This document shows, one piece after another, positions 34,881 through 46,406 of a DNA stretch of 64,000 bases (positions are counted from its first letter, which is position 1; each line of letters opens with the position of its first letter). Position numbers and translations under genes: made by a program. This stretch comes from Agriotes lineatus. Lineage: Eukaryota > Arthropoda > Insecta > Coleoptera > Elateridae. The notes beneath the pieces are model-generated. The model searched no databases, was not told the DNA's origin, and worked only from the letters and a program-made list of their open reading frames with translations. The stretch lies in contig OW679203.1 in assembly GCA_940337035.1 (NCBI GenBank), positions 80,863,061 to 80,927,060 on the forward strand, in the 5' to 3' direction.

Positions 34881-37800
34881 CCTGTTATCTGTCAAGTACT
34901 GAGCTTAGATATGACACATAATAGAACATTTGACAATATTATTTAGTTTAACAACTAGATGTGCAAATGAAAGATAGAGTTAGATATTTATTCAATTTTA
35001 TGATAAATGAATTAAGGAATTTAATAGTATAATCTCATTTGCATGCTAAGTTTTGAGGTTAAATATGCTTTTGCACATTTCCCCGGATGTTAAATTGAAA
35101 CTTAATGGCATCTTATAGACGTACAGTTGAGAAAACTTATAATCCTATCTGGTCTGTGAAGTATTGAGCTTAGATATGACACATAATAGAACGTTTGACA
35201 ATATTATTTCGTTCCACAAGTGAATGTGCAAATGAAAAATACTAAAATAGACTTTGACATTTTTATGTGTCAGATAAATATTTTTTGCACAAAGCGAGGT
35301 TTTTTTAAATTTTATGGTGAAGAAATAGAGGCATTTAATAGGATGATGTGACCTCTATGCTAAATTTTCTGGTTAAATGTGCTTTGACACATTTGCCCCA
35401 GCTGTCACACCAACTAGCTACACTCTATACACATACAATTAAGAAGAGTGAATATTCAATCCCGTCGGTCAAGTATTGAGCTCACACAAGCAAATGTGCA
35501 ATTAAGAAAATATTTAGAAATTTGTATGTGTCAAGTAAACAACTATTGCTCACATAAGACGGGAGTAGACTTTTATGATAAAGGAACGGAGGCATTTAAG
35601 AGTAATATCTGATTTGCTTGTTAAATTTTGAAGTTACATAGGCATTTGCACATCCCCGGCTGTTAAATTGAACAGCAGTGGAATCTTAGAGACGTACAGT
35701 TAAGAAAAGTGAATATTCAATCGTGTCCATTAAGTATTGAACTTCGATACGACACATACTAATGGAGCATTTATTAGTGTTATGTAGTTACACAGTTAAA
35801 TGTGCAAATTGAAATTAGAATTACACTTTATTATGTGTATAAAAAACAACTTTTGTAAAAATGAGAAGCTCAGTAAATTATTTAAAAAAATTATAATAAA
35901 AGAGCCCAAACACTAAATGGTGTTATCTGATTTGCATGTTAAATTTTCCGGTTAAATATGCTTTTGCACATCTACTCCAGCTGTTACACCGTCTAGTTAA
36001 AAGTGCAAATGTATGTGTTATATAAACAATTGCTGCACAAATGAAAATAGTGCGATGTTTTTTTAAATTTTTTTATAAAGAAATTGAGAAATTTAATAGG
36101 ATTATCTAACGTATATATTAAATTTTCCGGTTAAATATGGTTTTGCACATTTACATAAACCTAGTGACATTCTATACAAGTACAATTAAGAAGAGTGAAT
36201 ATTCTTTCGTGTCTGTCAAGTATTGAACTTTCATGTGACACATAATGAAATAATCAAAAATACTATCTAGTGTCTAGTTAAATGTGCAAATAAAAAATAG
36301 AATTAGACAGTTTTACGTGTTATATAAACAACCGTTGCACAAATTAAAGAACAGCAATGGTTTTTAAATTTTTTTATAAAGAAATGGAGACATTTAATAG
36401 AATTATCTGACGTACATGTTAAATGTTTCGGTTAAATATACTTTTGCACACTTGCCCCGGCTGTTAGACAAAAATAGTGGCATCCTATACGCGTACAATT
36501 AAGAAGAGTGAATATTATATCGTGCTTGTCAAGTATTGAGCTTAGATGTGACATATAATGCAGCATTCAACAATATTATCTAGTTTCTAATTAAATGTGT
36601 AAATGACAAAATAGAATTAGACATTTCTATTTGTCAAATAAGCAATTGGTATACAAATGAAAAACTCAGTGCATTTTTATAAATTTTACTATAAAGGAAG
36701 ATTTAAGAGGGTTATTTAATTTGCGTATTACATTTTGAGGTTAGATATACTTTTGCACAGTTACGCCCGCTGTCAAACTGAAAGTCACTGGCATCCTACA
36801 CACGTACAGTTACGTAGAGCAAATATTCCTTCTTGTCTATTAAGTATTGAGCTTAGATGTGACACATAATGTAGCAATGAACAACAATATATGGTTTCAC
36901 AGTTAAATTTACAAATGGATAATAGCATTAGACATGTCTATTTGTCAAATAGCCAATTATTGCCCAAACGAAAGATTTTTTTGTGATAAAGCAATCAATG
37001 GGGGCTTTTAATAGGATTATCTGATTGCAATGTTACATTTTGAGGTTACATATGCCTTTCCACATCTACCCAGCTGCTAAACAGCAACAAAATGGCTTCC
37101 TACGCATACACGTACAGTTAACGAGAGTGAATATTCTATCGTGTCTGTCAAGTATTGAGCTTACATGTGGCACATAATGAAGCATTCAATAATATTATAC
37201 AGTTTCACACTTAAGTGTGCAAATGAAAAGTAGGATTAGACATTTTTTTGTGTCAAATAAACAATTATTACACAAATGAAAAACTCATAAAAGCCTTTTT
37301 TTATTTTATACTAAAGAAATGGTGACATTGATTATCTGATTTGCATGGGAAATTTTCCAGTTAAATATACTTTGCACATCTACCCCAGGCATTAGACAAA
37401 GACTTAGTGGCATCTTATATACGTACACTAATGAAATGTGAATATTCCATCGTGTCTGTCAAGTATTGAGCTTAGATGTGACACATAATGGAGCATTGAA
37501 GAGTATTGTATATAGTTTCACAGTTAAATGTATAAGTGAAAAGAAAATTAAACATTTTTATTTGTCAAATAAACAATTGTTGCACAAATGGGAAGCGCAG
37601 CAAGTTTTTTTTTATTTTGCGATAAAGCAATATTGAAATTTTTTGGAATTGTTTAATATGCACTTTAAATTTTGAGGTTACGTCTGCCTTTGTACATCTG
37701 TCTTGGCTGTTAAACTGAAACAGGGTGACATCCTAAACACATACAGTTAAAAACATGGAATATAATTATATTAAATGTTCGACAATATTATTTAGTTTCG

Positions 37801-38480
37801 CAAGTAAATGGGCAAAGGAAAACGAAAATTATACATTTTTACCTGTCAAATAAACAACTATTGCACAAGTGAGAAGCCTATTTTTATCAATTTTATAATA
37901 AAGAAATAGAGGCATTTAATGGGATTATCTGATTTGCATGTCAAATTATAAAGTTACATGCTTTTACACATCTACACTCTCTGTAAAACTGAACCTTAGC
38001 GGCACTCTATAGCTCTATACATGTAAGTTAAGGCCAGTGGTGTTGCATCATGCTTTGTAGTATTAATCTTAGATATGACACAGAGCAGAAAGTTCGACAA
38101 TATTATTTAATTTCACAATTAAATGTGCAATTCTAAAGTGCAATTCAATATTTTTAACCGATAAACAGAAAATTAGAGACAGATCAGCTTTTTTTACGAT
38201 GATGGGATGAGAGCAATTAATAAGGTCGCCTGCTTTGTATGTTAAATTTAGTGGTTTTGCATCCGTTTGCACCTCAACTACGTCGGTTACTGGTTACTTC
38301 CTGTAAAAATTTTGAAACATTTGGAACTCTTCCTAACATCCCTTATGTGTGTATATAGATACGATAAGTAAGTAATCAAAACTTCTGATTCAAGTAAACT
38401 AAATTGGAGGGAAAAACTTCAGTGTAGCGTCACCACTGGGTTTGACGTTTGCCGCGCAAGCACAGAAAATCCCCGAAAAG

Positions 38481-38685
38481 CAGTGGTTTCCAAACAAAAC
38501 ATTGTGTACTACGTATACACAAATCTTAAACTGCAGCTAACCTAAAATTATAGCTTCTGCGCATGAGGCAGAAGTGGTATATGATACTGCATTTTAGCCG
38601 TTCAGAACTGGCCATCGCAAAATCGTACTTTTCACTAGTACTTTGTAAGTTCTGATCCGTTGAAACGACGGGTTGAGAGCCGCTG
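38481..38685. mobile_element. hAT-type MITE
   Basis: The left end CAGTGGTTTCCAAAC faces GGGTTGAGAGCCGCTG at 38670-38685, matching the hAT terminal consensus CAGYGGTTCTCAA. Length 205 bp, non-coding. The 8 bases on each side (CCGAAAAG and ACTTGCAG) are not a convincing duplication, so either the insertion is old or the ends are off by a few bases. It lies just outside array 3. Confidence 0.55.
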
Positions 38686-40629
38686 ACTTGCAGAACCATT
38701 GCGCTTGCGCGAAGACTGGGGACGCTATATTGAAGTTTAGCCAATTGGAGTCTCTATATTGTGTTGGTGGAGAAGATTCATAGTGGAATCACTACTTCCA
38801 TACAGTTTAAATATAATAATTTGATAAGTTGCCTACATAGTACATATACAAACTACATAGCTCTCCGTTTAACTGTTTTTAGGTTAAGTAACTGTTTAGT
38901 ATTGTAATATATTATAAACAGCAGGAAATGTGAGTCATAACAGCAAAAATTGCAACTTGAAGTAATGTCGCTTTTGTATTTGTGTATGTGACTTTCTAAT
39001 AGACAATGAACGATTAAATAAGTAAACAATGAAAAAATTGTTAAATTATTATTAGTTTCGATTTGCTTCCAATCCTTCCACGTCACCAGTGACGTAATGT
39101 TGCCGTCAGCGAGCATAGCAAAGCGTCTAAGCTTACTCATTGTTTAAATAATTCATAATTGTTTTTTTATACCCAACACTTAATAACCAGGAAGTTGACA
39201 AAAGCAGTAATGGAAAACCACCAATAAACTGCTATTCAAACCCGTTTCTTTTATTAACATAATACGTTAACGATGCTGTGTATTAGCTGTTTATGTAAAT
39301 CTCTGATTGTCAACAGCTGAGATAAATGACTGCATCTATAAAGAAGGGTTAATTATGACGAACGTCGTTAAACGCATTTAGCGTCATAAATAAAATAAAG
39401 GAAAATTAAAGTGTATTTTTAACGCAATAAAATGGGTTAATGGTCTTATCTTGACCTACACTTTTCCATTTCCTATGTGCATAGGTGTGTCAGTATCTAC
39501 TGGAGCAACAGCAAGCACTGTTATGTAAGCAAGTGAAAGGAAAGTAAAAAAGTGCAGCAAATGTGAAGATGCATTTGTAGTTATTGCTCTGCATTAATCT
39601 TGATTATCCTTATTTGTATTCACCTACACGACGACCTATGAAAAATGACAGCAAACAGCATTTAAATTTGCTTTTCCTTTTCTACTGCCTTTTTTAGTTT
39701 ACCACCTACTTATTTTTACATTTTCTGAAGATGAAAAAACTGATACTAAAATTCAGGACAATTACTTTGCTCTTAGTCACCTGTCTTATATAATGCTCTT
39801 ACAGACTTAACCACAAAAGAACATGGTGCAATAGAATCAGTGGCGATGAAATATGTAATTATAAGGTTCAGTTTCGTGTATTGATGGTCGTGCAATATTC
39901 TTAGTTGTGCAAACATATGAGAAGAAAGAGGCAACTCCTTTCATATGTTTTTTTAAATACAAAGTTTCGCCAACTGCAACTAAACAAAAACAGATTATTT
40001 AGCAATATTTTCCTTCGCCGAATTCGGCGTCTTTAATTTGTTCAAGGCAACACGCTAAATATAAAACCAGCTTCTTTGAACTGTTTTATATTCCTATGAC
40101 AGCAACATCTTCACATTGAAACCCTAACAAAACCATCCTGCTAGAAGCAGCTAACCAATCGATTTTAATGATGCCCATTCAAACCCTCCTGTTTTGGCTT
40201 TAAATCGACATTTAAGTAATAGTTAAGACATCAGAATAGCATGGCACTGATTGTTAGTTCACAAAGGACATAAGGTCAAGGTGCCATTACATAAGGTGCA
40301 AGCCACTTTGTAATTCTACCTTTTGATCTAATTACCTACCACAGAAATTGAGTTCTAGGTAATGTTATGTAATAGTCTCGCAATGTGTAGCACGAAATTC
40401 CAACTAGTCTGTAAAGGTTGGAAAACTGGATAAGTTTTTAGTAAGTATCAACTGAGTATGCTTTGGTGTAGTATTAATATAAAAACACTATCCGTGCAAT
40501 GCTTGGGAAATTTAGTTAATTGCCGTAGTACCACGAAAATCGTTCTTATAAAAATCATGACGTAGTGTTGGAGATAACCAATGAAAAAACAGTAGTAATC
40601 ACATTCCATATACAGGGTATTATCTAAGT
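38686..40629. other. Unassigned sequence
   Basis: No gene or repeat recognised. The longest open frame (38853-39140, minus strand, 95 codons) has no motif and its DNA is ordinary AT-rich sequence. ATACAGGGTATTAT at 40612-40625 resembles a transposon end of the CAGGGT type without a visible partner. Confidence 0.5.
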
Positions 40630-40730
40630 CCGCATATCAATCGAATGAACAGAGAGAGGATAGTAAGAATCCTGCGTCCCCAGGTGAAGAATAGGAGAAA
40701 GCCCAGATTTGGGTGGTAACGAAGAAATAA
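40630..40730 (+). mobile_element. LINE ORF2 C-terminal fragment
   Basis: From 40630 the + strand reads PHINRMNRERIVRILRPQVK then NRRKPRFGW and a stop. This fits the last part of a widespread arthropod LINE protein (pattern WNEHI-RM---RIVRIARDKSP-GRRS-GRPRKRW). The same block appears at 59040-59110 (WNEHMTKMEDTQIVKMLK). The minus-strand open frame across this stretch (40620-40820) is only its antisense shadow. Confidence 0.6.
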
Positions 40731-41168
40731 AATGTCGAGGGCTGACGAAACTAATATCACTGCTGATAAGATCCGGAGAGACGCATGAAAGATGATGATC
40801 TGCAATGGCGTAAGAACCACTGGATTAAAGGTTTCTATAAAAATCCCCTAGTATGTGCAATCAACAAGGCCTTAATGTTCAATATGGAAATAAAATCCGA
40901 AGTAATCCTTCCAATCGGACCTGTTGGGGAAACATATTGAACGAAGTAAGACAAACACAGCACATACGAACACACATGCTATCAACAACAAACTCAAACA
41001 CACATGTTGCAATGGTATGATGCTTACAGCAATTCTGGTTGCATTGCAAACTTACGAATGTTAATGAAAGATTCAGATAGACACAGAATTGGTATTGTAT
41101 TTATTGCAACAGTCACTAGTAAACATTGTTAACTATATAGAACATGATTAGGGCTTGTATCGAGAGAT

Positions 41169-41404
41169 CCAAAAAAAGCTGTTCCACAGCGGGCTGTGGA
41201 AATTCAACGTATGAATAATATCTTGGTAACACTGTACGTCAATGTCAAATTCGAGGTTATCAGGTTAGGTTTTCCGTCAGTTATGACACAAAATGACGCA
41301 AATCCTAACCTGCTAACCTCGAATTTGACATTGACGTACAGTGTCACCAACATATTATTCATACGTTGAATTTCCACAGTCCGCTGAGGAACAGTTTTTT
41401 GTGA
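41169..41404. mobile_element. Foldback element, AACCTAACC-core family, copy 2
   Basis: Inverted repeat of about 236 bp. Outer arms: CTGTTCCACAGCGGGCTGTG against CACAGTCCGCTGAGGAACAG. Then GAATTTCCACAG/ATTCAACGTATGAATAATAT, then GTCAATGTCAAATTCGAGG against its complement, around an AGGTTAGGTTTT/CAAATCCTAACCTG centre. The inner part, out to about TGAATAATAT, is shared with the copy at 11058-11314; the outermost arms are not. The 139-codon minus-strand open frame at 41204-41623 merely runs through the right arm. Confidence 0.88.
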
Positions 41405-42919
41405 TGACTGACAGGTTAATTGAGTAACGTCAGGACGCGATAACAAAGTCGCTGTAGTGTAAAAGTGTTTCGAGATTTTACAGAGGGTTAATGCTGCGTT
41501 TGCATTCATATTGAAGTGCCAGCAATCGATGACGCAGCTAAAGAAGTTACAAAGCAGTGCAAAGACGCACAGATCAAGCAAATAGCATGTAAGAAGCCAC
41601 CTGAGAATTACTGAAGAGTACAACAGTGTGCTAGTGGCTTGTTAATCAGTATTTATGAACTGAAAGTAAACTCAAGTAAAAAGTACTACCAATGGTGAGG
41701 TTATAGTTTCCTGAATGGCATTTATGACAACAATTAAAATTAAGTTCAAATTATGTGCACTTACAGATGAAAATTGTAAATCATGTGGCTATGGCTGCCT
41801 AGAGAGTCGCTTGTTATTGTTTTGAGGAGGTTGTTGGCCGGGAGCCAATCCGAAAGCTGTGTGTTGGTTGGTTTCCCGATTTTGATATTATTTTGTTGAT
41901 AAAAGTAAATATTTTGTGCCCAGATGTACGTTTTATTCTATGCCTGTATGTGGGTGCCAGTTGACGTCAAATTGGCAATGTTCCGGAGTGAAGTTCCAGA
42001 ATAAATTGGACCTGAAGGGAAGCCTATGCAAATTCGCCTTCGGAGCCGAGATTCTACAAGATTTGGAGCTGCGGGTAACAGACAGCACGGTGCAGCATCT
42101 AGAGGGGTTCCTATTCGTGGTCCAGAAATAGGAAGCTTGCCAGGAAGCAGAGCTTGGCGTCCTTTCAAAAAGCCGGAAACGAGATCGGCGTTCCTTGGAG
42201 GAAAACAAATTCGAGTTGGCGTCTTTTTGCACTTGTAAAACAAATTCCAGGTTAGCCAAACTTGATTATAATGAAAGCACTGTTATAAATCTACCTGAGG
42301 CAAATTGATTGTTGTTTAATTTGTTGTCAAATTACGCTGAATTGTCTGTGTTTCGAACAGATTTGTTTAGAGTTAAATCAAAATCGACATTTGCCATACA
42401 ATGCTAAAATTTCAACAGTGTAGAAAACCAACCTTGCACATGGAATTTCTATAGCTAACCTACGCAAAAGCTTTTGTAAGTTGCAATTAGATAAAATATA
42501 GAAAGAGCAACATACCTTTATTAAAGTAAAGCTTAATTAAATGATTATAGCCAGAGAGAGAGAGGGAGGCAATTTTATCATAAAATTCAAACTGCTGTGT
42601 ATTGGTGCTCAATTTTATTTATTTAAAATAAATATAATATTATAAATAATAAACAATAATAAAGTAGGGTGCGTCACAATATATTATTAATCATAAAATC
42701 AAAGACAAGAAATAGTTTAATGAGTCACGTCTCACAAATACCTTTATTTGTAATTCATGGACGTATTTATAAGAAATTGGGAGAAAGAATAGAGACACAC
42801 TCTTTGAAACAAAATACGAGGGAGGCTTTGTTTAGTTTATAAATATTGACACAAAGATGTTGTAGTGTTGAGTCTAGCATAAAAGGCAAACATTGCTATA
42901 ACCTTCAGGTATGGACAAC
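41405..42919. other. Unassigned sequence with a GC-richer island
   Basis: The part 41910-42240 is GC-richer and open in several frames on both strands (plus 41916-42131, 71 codons; minus 41933-42259, 108 codons). A CAG precedes the plus frame at 41925, as a splice acceptor would, but the product has no domain I know and codon use cannot be judged from so little. A short AG microsatellite lies at 42552-42565. The rest is plain AT-rich DNA. Confidence 0.4.
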
Positions 42920-43770
42920 TGAGATATACGAATCATTGCAAATATGTATTGGAAACAAGAATCAATAATCAGGATAGAAAATAAAAAATTCAGACTAGGA
43001 AAAGAGTACGTTAAAGGTACGTGCTGTTCCCCTTATTCCTCAATCCATATTCAGAAGCACATTTCAATTAAGCTTTAGACCAAAAATAAAATGGAACAAT
43101 TATAAATAACAAAAGCATTAATAATAGACATTATGGGGACGATATGGTTCTAATTGCAGACGATTAAAAAGGGCTACAAATAATAATTGATAAAATCTGC
43201 CACATAACCGAACAAGATTGCTATCGGAAAAATAAATAATAAACTCATAAACGTCTTGTGCAACTTAAAATTAAATCTACAACTTAAAGTACGTCTTTCT
43301 GTCCTAGCTCTATGACATTCACGATAACAAATGCAGGAGATACACGTTTGATCGCTTTCGTACCATGGTGTTACAGGCGAATGCTTAGCATATTTAAACT
43401 TTATCACACAACAAATAACAACTTAGAATGGATGAAAAAGCACAACAAATTAGCACAAACTGTCAAAGGACGAAGGCGCACTTTTGCGATATTATTCAAA
43501 ACAAAAGGTGTATTTACTGCAGTTTATTCTACAATGAAACATGAAGGAAGAAGAGGATCTGAAAGAAGACGAATATTGTGGTTAAAAATCTTAAACAGTG
43601 GCCCGGTTTGTCATTTAAACTAGGACTGACCAGAACGATTACCAACTTCCACTGGGGATATGTCAGTACAAGAAGAAGAGTAAGAGTAGCAAGAGGCACA
43701 TTAAAGATAGAGCAACAACTGAAATGCAAGGTAGAAGAAAATGCGGAAACGGAAGCAGATTTTGCTTAAG
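42920..43770 (+). mobile_element. Decayed LINE: polymerase core to C-terminus
   Basis: From 42923 the reading DIRIIANMYWKQESIIRIEN followed by VKGTCCSP corresponds to the D-R---NLYW-Q-A-IR-E and V-RGVRQGC-LSP blocks of LINE reverse transcriptase. A shifted frame then gives LFPLFLNPYSEA. Near 43130-43170 comes the catalytic box as YGDDMVLIADD (canonical YADD; the two aspartates kept) and KGLQIIIDKI. After a gap the strand reads RLIAFVPWCYRRML (43340-43385) and, near 43540-43600, GRRGSERRRILWLK, matching the C-terminal EAFEMWCYRRML and GRRGPGRRRISWLKNLR blocks. Several stops and frameshifts; about 900 bp remain of an element that is normally several kb. Confidence 0.78.
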
Positions 43771-44729
43771 AAGGAGAAGAACATTACTTTCACTCCTCTT
43801 TTGTAAATACGCAACCATATCTTAAATGGCCAAGAATGGATACCTCTTTGAGTTTGCTTAAAATTAATATTAAGGTTGAGCTAAACTAATCCCTAGAACG
43901 ACAAAACGAAGTTTCAGACATTATTTTTAAAACGTTCTCGTAGTAATCGATCCAACTTTCTCGAATACTGAATGTGCAAAAATATTAAAGTATTATACCT
44001 AAGAAATAGAGTAACAAGGTCAACACATCACCAACACACACACCTCACACAATGGTTGCTACGCAAGCCCAAAGGGCGCGCTTCAATTTTGTAACCCGAA
44101 ATCGGGGCAAGTTGACCACGACACCGCCAGATGCCTACAAAGCACCAGCCTCTACACCGCTAAGGCAACAATATGTAAACGATAATACATACAATACAGT
44201 ATTATAGCAATATCATTTAAAATACGTCGAAAATAGTTAAGTTTGTAAGAGATTTATGGTCGAACGAGAATAGCAATGGTTTTGACAGGATTTAGAAGTT
44301 TATACCAACAAGAGAAATACTTAGAACAAAAGAGGTTAAATAAGTGACTAATAGTCCAAGAGTCGTGGAAGACGACAGCAATGGAAAAAGATAGTCACAG
44401 TTTCAACTAATTAACCATGAATTACAATTTCCCTCTTTTTCGGGTTCTCTATTGGTTTTTTCATAATTGCTTACGTGGGTTTCCTCTTGATGACCTTTAT
44501 TCCAAAAACTGAACGCATACTTAAATACTATCTCAGAAGGTGAGATTGGCACTATCGTCTTGCCAACGCTTCTCAGAAATGATACTGCATAATTGTTGTA
44601 CACCTAACCAAAACCAAAATAAACCCGCGAAGGAGAAGCTTGAAACAACTGGATCCTTCAGCCGCGAAAAGAAAGATGCTAGGTCTGCCACTGCGGTATA
44701 TAAAGAGAAATGAATAAATAATAAATAAT
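43771..44729. other. Unassigned sequence
   Basis: No gene or repeat recognised. A GC-richer stretch at 44030-44170 has no open frame of note. Confidence 0.5.
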
Positions 44730-44985
44730 TTCCAAGTAAGAGGCGTAATAGATAAAGCTTTATTACTTAAATGGGGCTTCGCAGAACGGACTGCCCGGAT
44801 AATAAATGATAGATGGAAGGGTAAAGTTGTGAGATGGAGACAAACGTGCAATAAAAACATCCGTAACACGCTGACATAAAAAAGTAGGATAAAAAAGTGC
44901 CTAGAGCCGAATACGTTGGAGGGAATTAAGAGAGGCATATGATCCATTCTGAGCGCTTTAAAGCAACAAGAAGAAGAAGATAAGC
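44730..44985 (+). mobile_element. RTE-like LINE C-terminal fragment
   Basis: From 44730 the reading FQVRGVIDKALLLKWGFAE then RTARIINDRWKGKVVRW and a short basic part fits the ORF2 end of a common arthropod LINE (pattern I--RI--LKWRWAGHVAR--D-RW-KKV-EWRPR). WRWAGH has become WGFAER. Downstream, KQQEEED translates the purine run that ends near 44981. The 138-codon open frame on the other strand (44573-44989) is antisense to this. Confidence 0.6.
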
Positions 44986-45089
44986 TCAAATTCTACTGCA
45001 GCTGTAAAAACGATTCTAATTCTAGCTTTTCTTACTTGAATAATAAGAAAGGAACCGAGAGACGGAATCTATAGAATGCAAATAAAAAA

Positions 45090-45650
45090 AAATGCGAAAC
45101 TATCTGAGTGGGCATGCGGAAATTCTCAAAAAGGTCAACATGGTTAAAGGCAAAATAAACTTTAGAAGGAGATGCATTGGGACCTTCTCAAAAAGAACTG
45201 AATGGCAACCAAACTGCCCCAAACTGATCAAGGTACAATAGTCTGGTATACGAATGACCCCAAAACAGGGAAAAGGTAGAAACAAGCCTACATGGTTCTA
45301 GTCGAAGGATCTCAAAGTCCTTGGAAACACATTTATAGTTTTCCATGGTGAAGTACCGGCTATTAAGACATGTATAGAGCTAAACATAAAATAAACTATT
45401 TTAATCGTAAATCTGCATTTTATCAGATACCAAAGCAGCTCTTCATGCTCTGAACCTTAATAAAATACAATAAAAACTGCTATGGGAATGCTGAAAAAAG
45501 TAAGTATATTTCATAAAGGAGCAAAGTTAAACTAAAATGAATATCAAAGCACGCAAGAGTAATATAAAACGAACTAGCAGAGAAACTTTCCAGGAGGGAT
45601 GCCAATAATCCATCTACAAGACCTGTGCCGCTCTGTAATCTTTCAAAAAA
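45090..45650 (+). mobile_element. LINE fragment with RNase H domain
   Basis: Translations in shifting frames give, in order: a FSKRTEWQPN part (about 45183), YTNDPKTGKG (about 45249; canonical YTDGSKT-G-G, with the first catalytic Asp changed to Asn), LGNTFIVFHGEVPAIKTC (about 45322; canonical L----TVFQAEV-AI--C, with Glu kept), INYFNRKSAFY then SDTKAALHALNLNKIQ (about 45390-45470; canonical I-SDSQAAL-AL, Asp kept) and LLWEC, and finally AEKLSRRDANNPS (about 45575; canonical ADELARKGA). This is the RNase H domain found in some insect LINE groups (I, R1 and relatives). The order and the conserved acid residues make the call firm although stops and frameshifts are many. Confidence 0.75.
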
Positions 45651-46230
45651 AAATATTAAAATACTTGAATAACTGCTGTCGCAACCAACAAAAACTTACA
45701 TGCTGGGGAAAAAGTGACTACTTTTAGGAATTTCCGATTACCGTCCTTCCAGTCGAATTAAGGAATTGTTATCGCATCGCGATGCAGTCTTGGAATTGGT
45801 TATCGAGAGCTGACCATACGCCCGATGTTTGTTTTGCGAATCGCGCAAATTCTGCCTTCAGCTAGGCAACCAGGGTGCGGCCAACATTCTGTATAGCGCT
45901 CGCTCTCTTTGGCTGGATTTTCAACCTCAACCACCGCTCACGTGTTGAACTACAACCAGTTAAGTTGTCTATTGTTATTATAAAGAGGAAGATCCGTCAT
46001 ACTCATAGCGGAGTTGCAGTGACAAGTATGAAGTAATAAAAATTATTAGTCTTATCGACAAGTTAGAAAGTTAGAACTTGTAGAGTAGATTAAGGGTCTA
46101 TATTACTTCATATTTTTGTTATAATTTATCATATACTACATGTACTTAGCATAGAATTTGGCGTATCTTCGAAGAAGTGCAGTAGTTTTGTACAGCTGTT
46201 GCGTTTCGCGTAATATCACTGCGGCCAGGT

Positions 46231-46262
46231 ATAAAATTCTTTCAAAAGATTGCACTCATTGT
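46231..46262 (+). promoter_or_regulatory. Weak candidate promoter (TATA box plus initiator)
   Basis: TATAAAA at 46231 is followed about 27 bp later by TCATTG at 46257, near the usual spacing of a TATA box and an arthropod initiator. A GTAAGT splice-donor-like sequence follows at 46420. The surroundings are CpG-richer than most of the window. There is no transcript evidence, and such combinations arise by chance in AT-rich DNA. Confidence 0.2.
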
Positions 46263-46383
46263 TTGTTACGGCCGCGGATTTCAACTGGGCGCGCTAAAAT
46301 GTAATTGAATGTGCACGCTATTTAAATAGCAGTGTTAAATTACTGCTGGATTTTTATTTGTAAAGCGCAGTGCAGTGAGCGTA

Positions 46384-46406
46384 TTTTGAAATCAATGATT
46401 TCAAAA
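46384..46406. repeat. 23-bp palindrome
   Basis: TTTTGAAATCA and TGATTTCAAAA flank a single A. Exact arms of 11 bp. No role assigned. Confidence 0.85.

Larger units (their letters stand above)
32255..38300 (+). repeat. Tandem array 3: ~310-bp units
   Basis: About 13 diverged copies. Shared blocks in order are TTTTGCACATCTACCCCGGC with CTGTTAAACTGAAA, then ACGTACAGTTAAGAAGAGTG with AATATTC, then GTCTGTCAAGTATTGAGC with TTAGATATGACACATAAT, then CACAGTTAAATGTGCAAATG, and a T-rich part with TTTATGATAAAGAAATGGAG and GATTATCTGATTTGCATG. The TATTGAGCTTAGA block occurs near 32456, 32676, 33317, 34894, 35160, 35469, 35732, 36216, 36534, 36846, 37153, 37465 and 38065; most intervals are 260-315 bp, with deletions in some copies. 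The array is interrupted at about 32703-33050 and by a foldback trimer at 33526-34880. No known family recognised and no coding capacity. Confidence 0.92.

Noticed and set aside
41204..41623. 139-codon open frame, minus strand
   Set aside because: It runs through the right arm and centre of the foldback at 41169-41404 and has no recognisable domain.
44573..44989. 138-codon open frame, minus strand
   Set aside because: It is antisense to the RTE-like LINE tail read on the plus strand at 44730-44985; purine-rich coding DNA leaves a stop-poor opposite strand.
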